Positions 27,439 through 36,519 of a DNA stretch of 64,000 nt are shown here, piece after piece. Source of the stretch: Hyphomonas sediminis (GTDB lineage: Bacteria > Pseudomonadota > Alphaproteobacteria > Caulobacterales > Hyphomonadaceae); contig NZ_JAIEZP010000001.1 of assembly GCF_019679475.1 (NCBI RefSeq), positions 1,054,001-1,118,000 on the forward strand. The letters are read 5' to 3'. Under the pieces are notes generated by a model. That model was not told where the DNA came from. It saw only the letters and a list, made by a program, of their open reading frames with translations, and ran no database searches. A program made the translations under genes and the position numbers. Within the stretch, counting starts at the first letter, position 1. Each line of letters opens with the position of its first letter.

Positions 27439-28656
27439 ATGCGATTTTTCCGCCCGTTTGTCCTCTCAATGCTGGCACTCGCGCTGACGGCGGCGGGCCC
27501 GGATACCTTTACCCGGCAGGACCTTGAGGCGCTGGAAAAGGAAAAAACCGCAGCCGAAAAAAAACTCGAGCAACTTCAATCCTCTGGCCGCGAGACAGTC
27601 CGCGATCTGGAAACCCTCGATCAGGACCTGCTGGCCGCCGCCGCCGAAGCCCTCCGGCGCGAGGAACAGGCCGTGACTGCAGAACGCTCCCTCATCGATC
27701 TTTCTCTGAAAAGGGAGGAGGCGTCAGCCCAACTCCTTGAAAATGAAGGAGCTTATGAGGACCTGATCGCCGCGCTGGCCGCGGCCAACCGGCGCCGTCC
27801 GCCCGCACTTGTCGTCTCACCCGGCCAGTCCGGCACCGCCATCCGGCGTGCCTTGCTTATGCAGGCAACGCTGCCTGAGCTGAACGCGCGCGCCGAACGG
27901 ATTTCAGGCGAGATCGCGGCCCTCAACAAGCTGGAAGATCAGATCCGGACCGAGCAGGCACGGCTCGACGCTGCTGAGGCCACTATTGCCTTGAAAAAAG
28001 AGGAAATTGAACGCCTCGCCGCTACCAAGCGCAGCCAGTATGAGGGCCTCGCGGGTGACGTTGCGAGCCTCAAGGCGCGCGCCGACAAGCTCGGCAAGGA
28101 AGCCGCCACCTTACGCGAGTTGCTGGCCGCGCTCGAATCGGATGCGCCGTCCGCGCCGGGTGCCAAGCCGAAGCAGCGTCCCCAACTCGCCGTTCTGAAA
28201 CCTGCGCCCAAATCGACCAAACCCAGCAAGAGCACGCCGCAAAAAACTGTTTCAAAACCGCTGGGTAAGTCAGCGCTTGGTGGGCTTATCCAGCCGGTAT
28301 CAGGTTCGGTTACCAATCGTTTTGGTGACAAGCTGCCCGGCGGCAGTACAGCTGAATGGATCGGTTTTGAAACGCGCTCGGAAGCGCAGGTGGTCGCGCC
28401 TGTATCCGGCACCGTTGAATATGCCCGTCCCTTCCGCAGCTATGGGTCCATGCTGATTTTGCGCACAAGTGACGGATATAATGTTATTCTGACAGGGATG
28501 AGCAAGATCTACGTGTCGGAAGGCCAGTCCGTGACGGCTGGAGAGCCGGTGGGGTTGATGCCGGACCGCACCGACCCGCCGCCTGAACTTACTCTGGAAT
28601 TAAGGCTTGGCGACCGGGTGCTTAATCCTGCAGAGTGGATGGCACGAGGCGGCTGA
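27439..28656 (+). CDS. envC: EnvC-like murein hydrolase activator (degenerate LytM domain)
   Basis: The 405-residue exported protein has a signal sequence (1-20), a long coiled coil rich in Glu, Lys and Ala (about 25-235), a basic linker, and a C-terminal LytM/M23 domain (about 280-400). The zinc ligands are lost: WIGFET stands where HxxxD is expected and VILTGM where the HxH block should be. EnvC-type proteins without zinc do not cut peptidoglycan but switch on amidases at the division site. The next gene is a CtpA-type protease 20 bp on. The start 27439 is chosen for the signal peptide; a GTG at 27421 is in frame. Confidence 0.88.
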   Translation: MRFFRPFVLSMLALALTAAGPDTFTRQDLEALEKEKTAAEKKLEQLQSSGRETVRDLETLDQDLLAAAAEALRREEQAVTAERSLIDLSLKREEASAQLLENEGAYEDLIAALAAANRRRPPALVVSPGQSGTAIRRALLMQATLPELNARAERISGEIAALNKLEDQIRTEQARLDAAEATIALKKEEIERLAATKRSQYEGLAGDVASLKARADKLGKEAATLRELLAALESDAPSAPGAKPKQRPQLAVLKPAPKSTKPSKSTPQKTVSKPLGKSALGGLIQPVSGSVTNRFGDKLPGGSTAEWIGFETRSEAQVVAPVSGTVEYARPFRSYGSMLILRTSDGYNVILTGMSKIYVSEGQSVTAGEPVGLMPDRTDPPPELTLELRLGDRVLNPAEWMARGG

Positions 28657-28676
28657 TCTGCCGTGTGAGGACGAAG

Positions 28677-30035
28677 ATGGAGTGGAATATGCGTTCATTG
28701 CTTACCGGAACAGCCTTGGGTGGAGTTCTGGGGGCGTTGGCGGTTGGCTTTGCAGCGATGGCCTGGCCGCAGGGGCAGGACCAGAAGCCGCCGGAAGATC
28801 CGCGCGTTGCCACTTATCAGCAGATTGAACTCTTCGCGGAGATCTTTGCCCGCGCACAGCGCGATTACGTGGTTCCCATTGATGAACGCGAAGCGATGGA
28901 GGCTGCCATCAACGGTATGCTGACCTCGCTCGATCCTCATTCCAGCTACATGAACCCTGAGGACTTCCGGTCCCTTCAGGTGCAGACTTCCGGTGAATAT
29001 GGCGGCCTTGGCATTGAGGTGACAATGGAAGATGGCTTTGTGAAAGTCATCTCTCCCATCGATGATACGCCTGCTCAGCGCGCCGGCATTCAGCCTGGCG
29101 ACTACATCACTGAAATCGATGGCAAACCGATCATCGGCCAGACGCTCAACGACGCCGTGAAGGAAATGCGCGGCGAAAAGGGCACCGAGATCGAAATCAC
29201 CATTCTCCGCGAAGGGGTTGATCCCTTCCAGGTGACGCTGATGCGCGACACGGTTCAGCAGAAATCGGTCACCTGGAAAAAAGAGCCCGACAATATCGCC
29301 TATATCCGCGTGTCTACCTTCAATGAGCGCACCGGACTGCTTCTGGAAGAAGCCATCCAGGGTATCAGCCGCGACATTGGTTCGCGCCCGGCTGGCATCG
29401 TGCTGGACCTGCGCAACAATGGCGGTGGCCTGCTCGATGAGGCTGTGAAAGTCTCCGATTATTTCCTCTCCGGCGGCGAGGTCGTCTCCACGCAGGGGCG
29501 CCGCCCGATCGACGTTGAGCGCCGCAATGCGGACAAGGCAGAAGTGTTCAAGGGCGTGCCGATGATCGTGCTGATCAATGGCGGTTCGGCTTCAGCGTCC
29601 GAAATTGTTGCCGGCGCGTTGCAGGATCGTGGCCGCGCACTCGTTGTCGGTACCACCAGTTTCGGCAAGGGGTCGGTCCAGTCGGTCATTCCGCTGGGGG
29701 CAGATCGCGGCGCTATCCGCCTGACCACGGCGCGGTATTACACCCCGGCTGGCCGTTCCATCCAGGCGCTTGGCATCGAGCCGGATGTGATGATCACGCC
29801 GGTTCGCCTGACCGAGGAAGAGCTGGAGAAAATCCGCCGTTTCTCCGAAGCCGACTTGCCGCATGCGCTGGCGAACGAATCAGGTGCAGAGCGTGCCAAG
29901 ATGCGGATGCCGGATGAACAGCCGCCTGAAGATTATGAAGGCGAGGACTTCCAGCTGGAGCGCGCCATGCAGCTTTTGCGGGAGGGGCAGGCGTCCTCAT
30001 CCCGCCTCGCGATGAAAGCTGATAAGGCTGGTTAA
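28677..30035 (+). CDS. ctpA: S41 family carboxyl-terminal processing protease
   Basis: The 452-residue protein has an N-terminal membrane anchor or signal (MRSLLTGTALGGVLGALAV), a PDZ domain (about 85-165, GLGIEVTMEDGFVKVISPI and AGIQPGDYITEIDG), and the S41 catalytic core. The serine lies in NGGSASASEIVAGAL and the lysine in GTTSFGKGSVQ, so the Ser/Lys dyad is intact. It acts in the periplasm, trimming the C termini of envelope proteins. GAGG lies 6 bp before the ATG at 28677. In alphaproteobacteria the gene commonly follows envC, as here. A 125-bp gap leads to the deacetylase gene. Confidence 0.94.
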   Translation: MEWNMRSLLTGTALGGVLGALAVGFAAMAWPQGQDQKPPEDPRVATYQQIELFAEIFARAQRDYVVPIDEREAMEAAINGMLTSLDPHSSYMNPEDFRSLQVQTSGEYGGLGIEVTMEDGFVKVISPIDDTPAQRAGIQPGDYITEIDGKPIIGQTLNDAVKEMRGEKGTEIEITILREGVDPFQVTLMRDTVQQKSVTWKKEPDNIAYIRVSTFNERTGLLLEEAIQGISRDIGSRPAGIVLDLRNNGGGLLDEAVKVSDYFLSGGEVVSTQGRRPIDVERRNADKAEVFKGVPMIVLINGGSASASEIVAGALQDRGRALVVGTTSFGKGSVQSVIPLGADRGAIRLTTARYYTPAGRSIQALGIEPDVMITPVRLTEEELEKIRRFSEADLPHALANESGAERAKMRMPDEQPPEDYEGEDFQLERAMQLLREGQASSSRLAMKADKAG

Positions 30036-30160
30036 CGAATTCCACTGCAATTGACCGGTTTTACAGGGGCAACGGTAAGCATCCGTTTGCCTCCTGTTAA
30101 CCCTGCGCGGCGATCCTGAAAGCTGATTTTCCCGCAGCCGATGGATAAAAGGGTCGATAC

Positions 30161-31435
30161 ATGGGTCACCGGCATTCCGAGCCGTCGCCGATCAAGACCG
30201 GCCTTTTGCATGCTGGCATGAGCCTTGGCGTTTTTGGCGGTCTCGCCGTTGCCCTCGGAACCGGTATCCATATCACGTCAGATCCGGCCGCCGCTGGCCC
30301 GCGCCATACGATCGCTCTGTTCGGCGGCGCCGCACCCGACGCGGACGAGCACCCCGCCCAACTCGCCGCGATCTACGCGGCGGACTATGAAGAAGATTAC
30401 GCGGCGACGGACTATGCCCAATCCAGCGATCAGGCCTTCACCTATACCGAGCTTGACGGTGATGGCATGCGCATCGACATCACCGGCGGGCAGGGCGGCC
30501 CGGCAGTTGCGCCTGCGGCCGGTATCCGCATCAATGGCCGCCTTGTTCAGCCAGGCCAGTCTTTCGGCGAAGTCAGCTCCGGCACTTCGGAGGCTGCGCC
30601 CGCGACCCTGAACGCTGCGGCCAAGCCTGCCAGCAAGGCGCCAGCCGATGTCTATGCCCGGCCGTTTTCCAATCCTGAAGGCCGCCCCATGGTGGCGCTG
30701 GTGATCGGCGGCCTCGGCATTAACTCTACGCAGACAAAGCTCGCCATCGACAGCCTCCCGGCGGACGTGACCTTGTCGTTTGCGCCCGATGCCAGCCGTC
30801 TCGACTACTGGGTCAAGACTGCGCGCGCCGATGGACATGAAGTGCTGATCGAAGTGCCGATGGAGGCCTACGAATACGGCCGCCTTCGGATGCACCCCGA
30901 CACACTGACAGCCGCTGCCGACAAGAAAGCAAACCTGGCCAAGCTGAACCAGGTTCTGAGCCGTGCCAGCGGCTATTTCGGCGTCATCAACTATCAGGGC
31001 GCCAAGTTCGCGTCTGAGGCTGGCCCGGTTGAACCGGTGTTCGATGTGCTCGCCAATCGCGGCCTCGCCTTTATCGATGATGGCTCGGTGCAGAAGACGT
31101 CCTTCGGCAAGGTTGCTGACACCAAGGGCGTGCGCTTTGCCCGCGCTGCCGGGCCGATTGACACCCGGCAATCGCCTCAGGACATCGCCGCCGAGCTGAT
31201 GGAACTCGAAACCATCGCCCGTGAACATGGCGGCGCCATCGGCGCGGGCTTTGCCTTCCCGGTGACCCTCGAAGCAGCGTCGCTCTGGATCGACACGCTG
31301 GATGAAAAGGGCCTCGTGCTGGCCCCGGTCTCTGCGCTGGTGCCAAAGACTGCCGCGCCCGCGCCCGAGATGGCGCAACGTCTCGAGCTTCGCACTGGAA
31401 GCCCCGCCAAGGCTGGTCTAAAAACCGGCGGGTGA
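30161..31435 (+). CDS. divergent polysaccharide deacetylase family protein
   Basis: The 424-residue protein has an N-terminal membrane anchor (HAGMSLGVFGGLAVALGTGIHI), a low-complexity acidic and alanine-rich linker (about 45-175), and a C-terminal barrel of the divergent polysaccharide deacetylase (YibQ-like) family: MVALVIGGLGINSTQTK, PADVTLSFAPDA, VLIEVPMEAYEYG, and GLAFIDDGSV. The Asp pair near the first strand of active deacetylases is GG here, so chemistry is doubtful. Members sit in the envC-ctpA-rppH run and are thought to act on cell wall. Its stop overlaps the rppH start (GTGA). Confidence 0.88.
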   Translation: MGHRHSEPSPIKTGLLHAGMSLGVFGGLAVALGTGIHITSDPAAAGPRHTIALFGGAAPDADEHPAQLAAIYAADYEEDYAATDYAQSSDQAFTYTELDGDGMRIDITGGQGGPAVAPAAGIRINGRLVQPGQSFGEVSSGTSEAAPATLNAAAKPASKAPADVYARPFSNPEGRPMVALVIGGLGINSTQTKLAIDSLPADVTLSFAPDASRLDYWVKTARADGHEVLIEVPMEAYEYGRLRMHPDTLTAAADKKANLAKLNQVLSRASGYFGVINYQGAKFASEAGPVEPVFDVLANRGLAFIDDGSVQKTSFGKVADTKGVRFARAAGPIDTRQSPQDIAAELMELETIAREHGGAIGAGFAFPVTLEAASLWIDTLDEKGLVLAPVSALVPKTAAPAPEMAQRLELRTGSPAKAGLKTGG

Positions 31436-31947
31436 CCCAGAACAAACTCGATCCGAATCTTTATCGCGCCAATGTTGGCCTCGCCATGTTTTCCAAGGCG
31501 GGCCATGTCTTCATCGGCAGGCGCATCAATGGGCGTGGCCCATTCCAGTGGCAGATGCCGCAAGGGGGCGTCGACGCAGGCGAAGATGCGATGACCGGCG
31601 CCCTGCGCGAGCTGGAAGAAGAAATCGGCGTCCCCGCCAAGCTTGTTGATGTGCTCGAAGAGACCAGCGACTGGCTCTACTATGATTTTCCGCCAGATCT
31701 GAAGCGCCGCATGAACGGGCCTTATCTGGGACAGCGCCAGAAATGGTTCGCTTTCCGGTTCAAGGGCTCTGACAGCGACGTGCGGCTGGACCGGCATACG
31801 CCGGAGTTCGACGCCTGGCGCTGGGCGCGTCTGGATGAGACGCCCGACCTGATCGTGCCGTTCAAGAAGCCGGTTTACATGGAAGTCGCGCAATGCTTCC
31901 AGCGCTGGACCGAGCCAGTTTTGCCGGGGCGTGTCCCGCAAGGATAA
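31432..31947 (+). CDS. rppH: RNA pyrophosphohydrolase
   Basis: Removes pyrophosphate from mRNA 5' ends, starting decay. The 171-residue Nudix protein has RANVGLAMFSKAGHVFIGRR, the WQMPQGGVDAGE opening and a complete Nudix box at 45-67 (ALRELEEEIGV), and WFAFRFKG. It starts with GTG at 31432, overlapping the deacetylase stop by 4 bp. The usual start motif NLYRANVG of alphaproteobacterial RppH supports this choice. Confidence 0.94.
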   Translation: MTQNKLDPNLYRANVGLAMFSKAGHVFIGRRINGRGPFQWQMPQGGVDAGEDAMTGALRELEEEIGVPAKLVDVLEETSDWLYYDFPPDLKRRMNGPYLGQRQKWFAFRFKGSDSDVRLDRHTPEFDAWRWARLDETPDLIVPFKKPVYMEVAQCFQRWTEPVLPGRVPQG

Positions 31948-31967
31948 TCACGAGAAGGGGGAAGGGA

Positions 31968-32720
31968 ATGGGACATCTTCTGATGATCCACGGGATCGGC
32001 TGCGACGGATCTGCCTGGGACCGTATGAAGCCGATGTTCGAAGCGGCAGGCTGGACCTGCCATGCGCCGAGCCTGTTTCCGGACCGGCGCGTAAAGGAGA
32101 ACCCGCCCGCCAATCTTTCAGAACTTGGGCTTGCTGACTACATCGATGCGATGAGCGCCGAGGCCCGGCGGATCACAGCGGAAACCGGCGCCCGGCCTGC
32201 CGTGATCGGACATTCCATGGGCGGCCTCATTTCGCAGGTTCTGGCCGAGCGCGGCGATGTTTCACGCGCCGTGTTCCTGACGCCTGCGCAGACGAAGGAT
32301 TGCGCCGCGCTGGGTCTGCCGGTGGTGTGGACGTTCTTCAACGTCCTCCTCTCGCAAGACCGCAAGAAGGCGCAAAAGGTCTGGAAGCGCGGTTTCAGCT
32401 ACGGCGTGCTCAACTGTGTGCCCAAGGCCCGCCATGACGAGATCTATGCTGGCGCGCTCTACGATTCTGGTCGTGTCTATGGCGATATTGCCGATGGCAT
32501 CGAGATCGATGAGGCGCAGGTCAAGATCCCTACGCTGACGATTGCTGCGACGCAGGACCGCGCAACGCTTGCCAAGGCTGTGCGCAAGGTTGCCGCCAAA
32601 TATGCCCGCAGTCCCGTGCCGGGTGACTTCATCGAGTATCCAGACCACGCTCACTGGATTGTGGATGAACCGGGAACAGAAAAGGTCGCCGCCGACATCA
32701 CGGCATGGCTCGCCCGGTAG
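31968..32720 (+). CDS. alpha/beta hydrolase
   Basis: The 250-residue protein has LLMIHGIGCDGSAWDRM (oxyanion region), the nucleophile elbow GHSMGG with Ser83, an acid in ATQDRAT and the histidine in YPDHAHWIVDEPG, so the triad is complete. A helical cap lies at about 115-185. Esterases, lipases and lactonases share this form; the substrate is unknown. The ATG at 31968 follows GAAGGGA. It begins 20 bp after rppH and ends at a clear terminator. Confidence 0.9.
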   Translation: MGHLLMIHGIGCDGSAWDRMKPMFEAAGWTCHAPSLFPDRRVKENPPANLSELGLADYIDAMSAEARRITAETGARPAVIGHSMGGLISQVLAERGDVSRAVFLTPAQTKDCAALGLPVVWTFFNVLLSQDRKKAQKVWKRGFSYGVLNCVPKARHDEIYAGALYDSGRVYGDIADGIEIDEAQVKIPTLTIAATQDRATLAKAVRKVAAKYARSPVPGDFIEYPDHAHWIVDEPGTEKVAADITAWLAR

Positions 32721-32737
32721 AATGGTCTTCCAAAACG

Positions 32738-32771
32738 AAAACGCCCCGCCGCCAGGGCAGGGCGTTTTTTA
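32738..32771. terminator. terminator between convergent hydrolase and folE
   Basis: AAACGCCC pairs with GGGCGTTT, with a GC-rich inner loop, and TTTTTT follows on the plus strand. On the other strand the A run would give a T run for folE. Confidence 0.85.
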
Positions 32772-32790
32772 AAACTCAGAGAACTGAAAT

Positions 32791-33408
32791 TCAGTCCTGC
32801 TTGCACATGCCGAGGAAACGGTTGCGCAGGTCAGCATCGGATTTGAACACGCCGGTGAACTGGGTCGTGATCGTCGTCACATGTTTGTGGTGCACGCCGC
32901 GCGTCGACATGCACTGGTGTTCGGCTTCAATGAACACCGCCGTTCCCATGGGGGCGAGACTCTCCGTGATGGCGTCACATATCTGCGCCGTCATCGTTTC
33001 CTGGGTCTGCAGGCGTTTGGAGAAGATCTCCACCACGCGGGCAAGCTTGGAAATGCCCACCACAGCGTTGGAAGGCTTGTAGGCCACGTAGGCCTTGCCG
33101 ATGAACGGGGCGATATGGTGCTCGCAATGGCTCTCGACCTCGATATTGCGGAGCATGACGATGTCGTCATAGCCCTGCACATCTTCGAAGGTCCGGCTCA
33201 GATATTTGACCGGGTCTTCGCCATAGCCTTCAAACCATTCCTTGTAGGCGTTCACGACGCGCTTGGGCGTGTCGATCAGGCCTTCACGGGCCGGATCGTC
33301 ACCTGCCCAGGCAATGAGCGTGCGGACGGCTTCTTCGGCCTCTTCCTGGGTGGGACGGCGGACGGAATCCGCGCGCAAAATATCTTTCTTCGGAGTAACG
33401 GCGTCCAT
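32791..33408 (-). CDS. folE: GTP cyclohydrolase I
   Basis: Turns GTP into dihydroneopterin triphosphate, the first step of folate synthesis. The 205-residue protein keeps the zinc ligands Cys95 and His98 in SHCEHHIAPF and Cys166 in EHQCMSTRG, and the stretches GLIDTPKRVV and RLQTQE.MTAQI of the fold. The start at 33408 (MDAVTPKKD) has AAGGA 10 bp before it; a longer frame runs to 33549 but is less likely. It stands alone on the minus strand and is divergent from cysS. Confidence 0.95.
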   Translation of the reverse strand: MDAVTPKKDILRADSVRRPTQEEAEEAVRTLIAWAGDDPAREGLIDTPKRVVNAYKEWFEGYGEDPVKYLSRTFEDVQGYDDIVMLRNIEVESHCEHHIAPFIGKAYVAYKPSNAVVGISKLARVVEIFSKRLQTQETMTAQICDAITESLAPMGTAVFIEAEHQCMSTRGVHHKHVTTITTQFTGVFKSDADLRNRFLGMCKQD

Positions 33409-33769
33409 AGCCAATTTTATTTCCTTCACTGAGGGACGGGGGTCGAGCCGGGGCATCCCTTGAGGGTCTTGAAGTGCCCTCTTGCCCGGACTTAACGCCC
33501 GCCCGGAGTTGATACCCTCAGGGCGATAGAAGGTTACATAGGCCCGCATGACCCCTGTTTCCAGCGCTTTCTACGGGGAAACCGGAGCGCTGGATTATAG
33601 AATTCTTGGCTTTCCCTGCGGAAGGTGATAGCCAGCCCGGCATGTCGAGAGCCGCTTTTGCATGTCCCGCCTGCCGTTCCTGTTGCTGCTGAGCCTGCAA
33701 CGGGCCATAGGGCTGGCCAAAGCAAAGCCCTCGCGCTGACCTCACGACATTCCTGACCCAAGAGACAAA
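33409..33769. other. 361-bp gene-free region between folE and cysS
   Basis: Holds the divergent promoters. One inverted repeat, CCAGCGCT and AGCGCTGG with 17 nt between (33561-33593), lies 177 bp before cysS and is followed by an AT-rich TATAGAATTC. I see no T-box, no small ORF with a ribosome site, and no known RNA. Confidence 0.6.
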
Positions 33770-35155
33770 ATGACCCTCCGAATCTACGACACCGCCGCGC
33801 GCGCCAAGCGCGTCTTCGAGCCTCAGGACGCGAAGCGGATCACCATGTATGTCTGCGGCCCGACGGTTTATAACTATGCCCATATCGGCAATGCCCGCCC
33901 GCCGGTGGTGTTTGATGTGCTGCGCCGCGTGCTGATGGCGAAGTATGGTGAAAGCGCCGTGGTTTATGCCCGCAACATCACCGATATCGAAGACAAGATC
34001 ATCGCGGCCAGCCTGTCGACCGGCGAGCCCATCGAAGCGATCACGAAGAAATACGCGGAAATCTACAATACCGATGTGGCGGCGCTGAACGTCATTCCGC
34101 CAACTATCGAGCCTTGGGCGACTGGCCATGTGGGCGAAATGATCGAGATCATCGAGAAGTTGGTGCGCAAGAAATACGCCTATGTCGGCGAAACGGGCGT
34201 CTGGTTCTCGGTGCCATCGATGCCCGATTATGGACGCCTCTCGGGCCGCAAGCCGGAAGACAATGAAGCTGGCGCACGCGTGGCGGTCGATCCGGACAAG
34301 CGTGATCCGGCAGACTTCGCGCTCTGGAAGTTTGCAAAGCCCGGCGAGCCGGAAGACGCGATCTGGGACAGCCCCTGGGGCCGCGGCCGGCCTGGCTGGC
34401 ATATCGAATGCTCCGCCATGGCGGCCAAGCATCTGGGCAAGACGATCGACATTCATGGCGGCGGCATTGACCTGTCATTCCCCCACCATGAGAACGAGAT
34501 CGCCCAGTCCGAATGTGCCCATGGCGCAGAGCTTGCCCGTTACTGGATGCACAATGGTTTCCTCGACATGGGCGGGGAAAAAATGTCGAAATCGCTCGGT
34601 AATGTGGTGACTGTGCACGACCTGCTGAAAAGCTGGCCGGGCGAAGTGCTCCGCTTTGCCCTGCTGACCGCGCATTACCGCGCCCAGCTCGACTGGACCG
34701 AGGACCTGCTGAAGCAGGCCAAGACAACGCTTGACCGGATCTATGGCGCTCTGCGCCGCGTATGGGACGCTGAAGGTGGTCAGGCGCGCGACACTGGCGT
34801 CCTGCGGGCTCTGGAAGATGACCTTGGCACGCCCGACGCGCTGGCGGAGCTTTCGCGCATCGCTGGCGAAGCCAATACAGCGGCTGACCAGAAGGACGGC
34901 CCTGCGATGGCGAATGCGCGGGCAAACCTGCTCGCCGCCGGAAAACTGCTTGGCCTGCTCACCAAAACACCCAAGGAGTGGGAGCAGGGCGGCGATACGG
35001 ATGAGAACAGCCGGATCGACGGTCTCGTGCAGGCCCGTGTTGCCGCGCGCGTGGCAAAGGACTGGGCCGAGGCGGACCGGATCCGCAAGGCCCTCGCAGA
35101 AGAGGGGGTCGAGATCATGGATGGTCCGGCAGGCAGCACATGGCGGCGCATCTGA
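33770..35155 (+). CDS. cysS: cysteinyl-tRNA synthetase
   Basis: Charges tRNA-Cys. The 461-residue class I enzyme shows the zinc cysteine 29 in MYVCGPTVYN, HIGN at 38-41 and KMSKS at 271-275, GWHIECSAM and HGGGIDLSFPHHENE with further zinc ligands, and a helical C-terminal domain. All motifs and the length are normal. The last 16 bp overlap the histidine phosphatase gene in another frame, so these are likely co-expressed. Confidence 0.97.
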   Translation: MTLRIYDTAARAKRVFEPQDAKRITMYVCGPTVYNYAHIGNARPPVVFDVLRRVLMAKYGESAVVYARNITDIEDKIIAASLSTGEPIEAITKKYAEIYNTDVAALNVIPPTIEPWATGHVGEMIEIIEKLVRKKYAYVGETGVWFSVPSMPDYGRLSGRKPEDNEAGARVAVDPDKRDPADFALWKFAKPGEPEDAIWDSPWGRGRPGWHIECSAMAAKHLGKTIDIHGGGIDLSFPHHENEIAQSECAHGAELARYWMHNGFLDMGGEKMSKSLGNVVTVHDLLKSWPGEVLRFALLTAHYRAQLDWTEDLLKQAKTTLDRIYGALRRVWDAEGGQARDTGVLRALEDDLGTPDALAELSRIAGEANTAADQKDGPAMANARANLLAAGKLLGLLTKTPKEWEQGGDTDENSRIDGLVQARVAARVAKDWAEADRIRKALAEEGVEIMDGPAGSTWRRI

Positions 35156-35718
35156 TCCGTCGCGGCTTTCTCGCGCTTCTGGCCGTCGGCCTGCTTTCAG
35201 CCTGCATGGCATCGCCGTCACCGGCGCCCGTCGAGGCCCCCGCGCCTGAGGCGTCGGCAGAGGTTTCCCGCCTCTTCCTTGTGCGCCATGGCGAGAAGGA
35301 AACCGGAGCTGACCCGGCGCTGACTGCCGAGGGTGCTGCCCGTGCGCAGGTTCTGGCGGAACGCCTGGCAGGCGAGGGCGTTACGGAAGTATGGTCCACC
35401 GCAACCCGCCGCACACAGGAAACCGCGCGCCCGCTTGCGCAGGCGCAGGGCCTCACCATTCAGACTTATGATGCTTCTGCCCTTCCGACATTCGCAAACC
35501 AGCTTGCAGAGACGCCCGGCGTGAAGCTCGTGGTCGGGCATTCTAATACGACCGACGCCCTCGCTGCGCTGCTGGGCGCCGATCCCGGCCCGCCGATCGA
35601 TGAGGCGGGCGAGTTCGATCGGCTGTATGTGATCACGGTGTCTGACACGTATCAGGTCGGGTCGGAGATCCAGCGTTATGGCGCCCCGTTTTCGGGTGGA
35701 GAAGATACCACTCAATGA
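35140..35718 (+). CDS. histidine phosphatase family lipoprotein (SixA-like)
   Basis: The 192-residue protein begins with a lipoprotein signal (LALLAVGLLSAC, Cys22), a short Pro/Ala linker, then a histidine phosphatase domain: RLFLVRHGEKE with Arg49-His50-Gly51, WSTATRRTQETA, and the second histidine in LVVGHSNT. The domain is short, like SixA. As a lipoprotein it should work outside the cytoplasm, so the target is probably not a phospho-histidine relay inside the cell. It overlaps cysS by 16 bp and the ExoD-like gene by 4 bp (ATGA). Confidence 0.88.
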   Translation: MAAHLIRRGFLALLAVGLLSACMASPSPAPVEAPAPEASAEVSRLFLVRHGEKETGADPALTAEGAARAQVLAERLAGEGVTEVWSTATRRTQETARPLAQAQGLTIQTYDASALPTFANQLAETPGVKLVVGHSNTTDALAALLGADPGPPIDEAGEFDRLYVITVSDTYQVGSEIQRYGAPFSGGEDTTQ

Positions 35719-36335
35719 ACCGCCAAGGCACCAACGTTCCGGTTACCAACCTGCGCACGATGTTGCGCTCTCTCGTTCTGAATACGGATGGCGACGAGGT
35801 CACGGTAGACGAGCTGCTCCATGCCATCGGGCGGCGGGCGCATGGTCCGGTCTTCCTTCTGCTGGGGTTTATCGCCGTCAGCCCCCTGACGATCATTCCC
35901 GGCGCGAACTGGTTCATTGCGACGGTAATTCTGGCTTTTGCCCTGCAGGTTGTGTTCGGCCTCCGTCGCCCGTGGATGCCCAAGGGGGTGACCGAGTTCA
36001 AGTTCAAGCGGGACCACCTCGTCCAGGGCGTGGCCGTCAGCGAGCGCTATGCGCATATGGTCGACGCGCTGGTGAAGCCCCGACTGACATTCCTCACCGA
36101 GGCGCCTTTTATCCAGCTGGTTGCCCTGATCTGCGTGTTCGCCGCGCTGATCACCTATCCGCTTGGTTTGGTGCCGTTCGGCCCATTGCTGCCCAGCCTT
36201 ACAGTGTTGCTGTTCGGCCTTGCCCTGACAGCGCGCGATGGCGCAGTCCTGTTGCTGGCGGCCTGTGCGTTTGGCGGCGCAATTCTGCTGATGGTGAAGC
36301 TCGCGCCGCGCCTGATGGCGCTTCTGCCGTTCTGA
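35715..36335 (+). CDS. ExoD family membrane protein (second copy)
   Basis: A 206-residue paralogue of the gene at 17577. It shows the same order: DELLHAIGRRAHGPVFLLLGFIAVSPLT, IIPGANWFIATVILAFALQVVFGLRRPWMP, RPRLTFLTEAPFIQLVALI, and LVPFGPLLPSLTVLLFGLALTARDG. Both halves are hydrophobic with a polar loop between, so an inner membrane location is expected. Its molecular role is unknown. It starts inside the stop of the histidine phosphatase gene. A good terminator follows 104 bp after the stop. Confidence 0.85.
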   Translation: MNRQGTNVPVTNLRTMLRSLVLNTDGDEVTVDELLHAIGRRAHGPVFLLLGFIAVSPLTIIPGANWFIATVILAFALQVVFGLRRPWMPKGVTEFKFKRDHLVQGVAVSERYAHMVDALVKPRLTFLTEAPFIQLVALICVFAALITYPLGLVPFGPLLPSLTVLLFGLALTARDGAVLLLAACAFGGAILLMVKLAPRLMALLPF

Positions 36336-36438
36336 GGCGGCGAAGTCTCTCCAATCATTAAGTTGACCTAGCGTTATGCGATCGGCATCGACGCGGCATG
36401 GCCATCCGGCCTCATTTCTCCACTTTCGCAATTGCGCC

Positions 36439-36477
36439 CGTCCGGCCTGCTGATCTTGTCAGGCCGGACGGCTTTTT
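36439..36477 (+). terminator. terminator after the second ExoD gene
   Basis: Eleven-bp perfect arms CGTCCGGCCTG and CAGGCCGGACG around a 10-nt loop, then GCTTTTTG. Confidence 0.88.
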
Positions 36478-36519
36478 GCCCCCTTGTTCCCGGTCGCGCG
36501 CCGGGCCATCTAACGGGCC

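Noticed and set aside
33409..33549. N-terminal extension of FolE to 33549
   Set aside because: The added 47 residues are low in family likeness, and a ribosome site fits the start at 33408.
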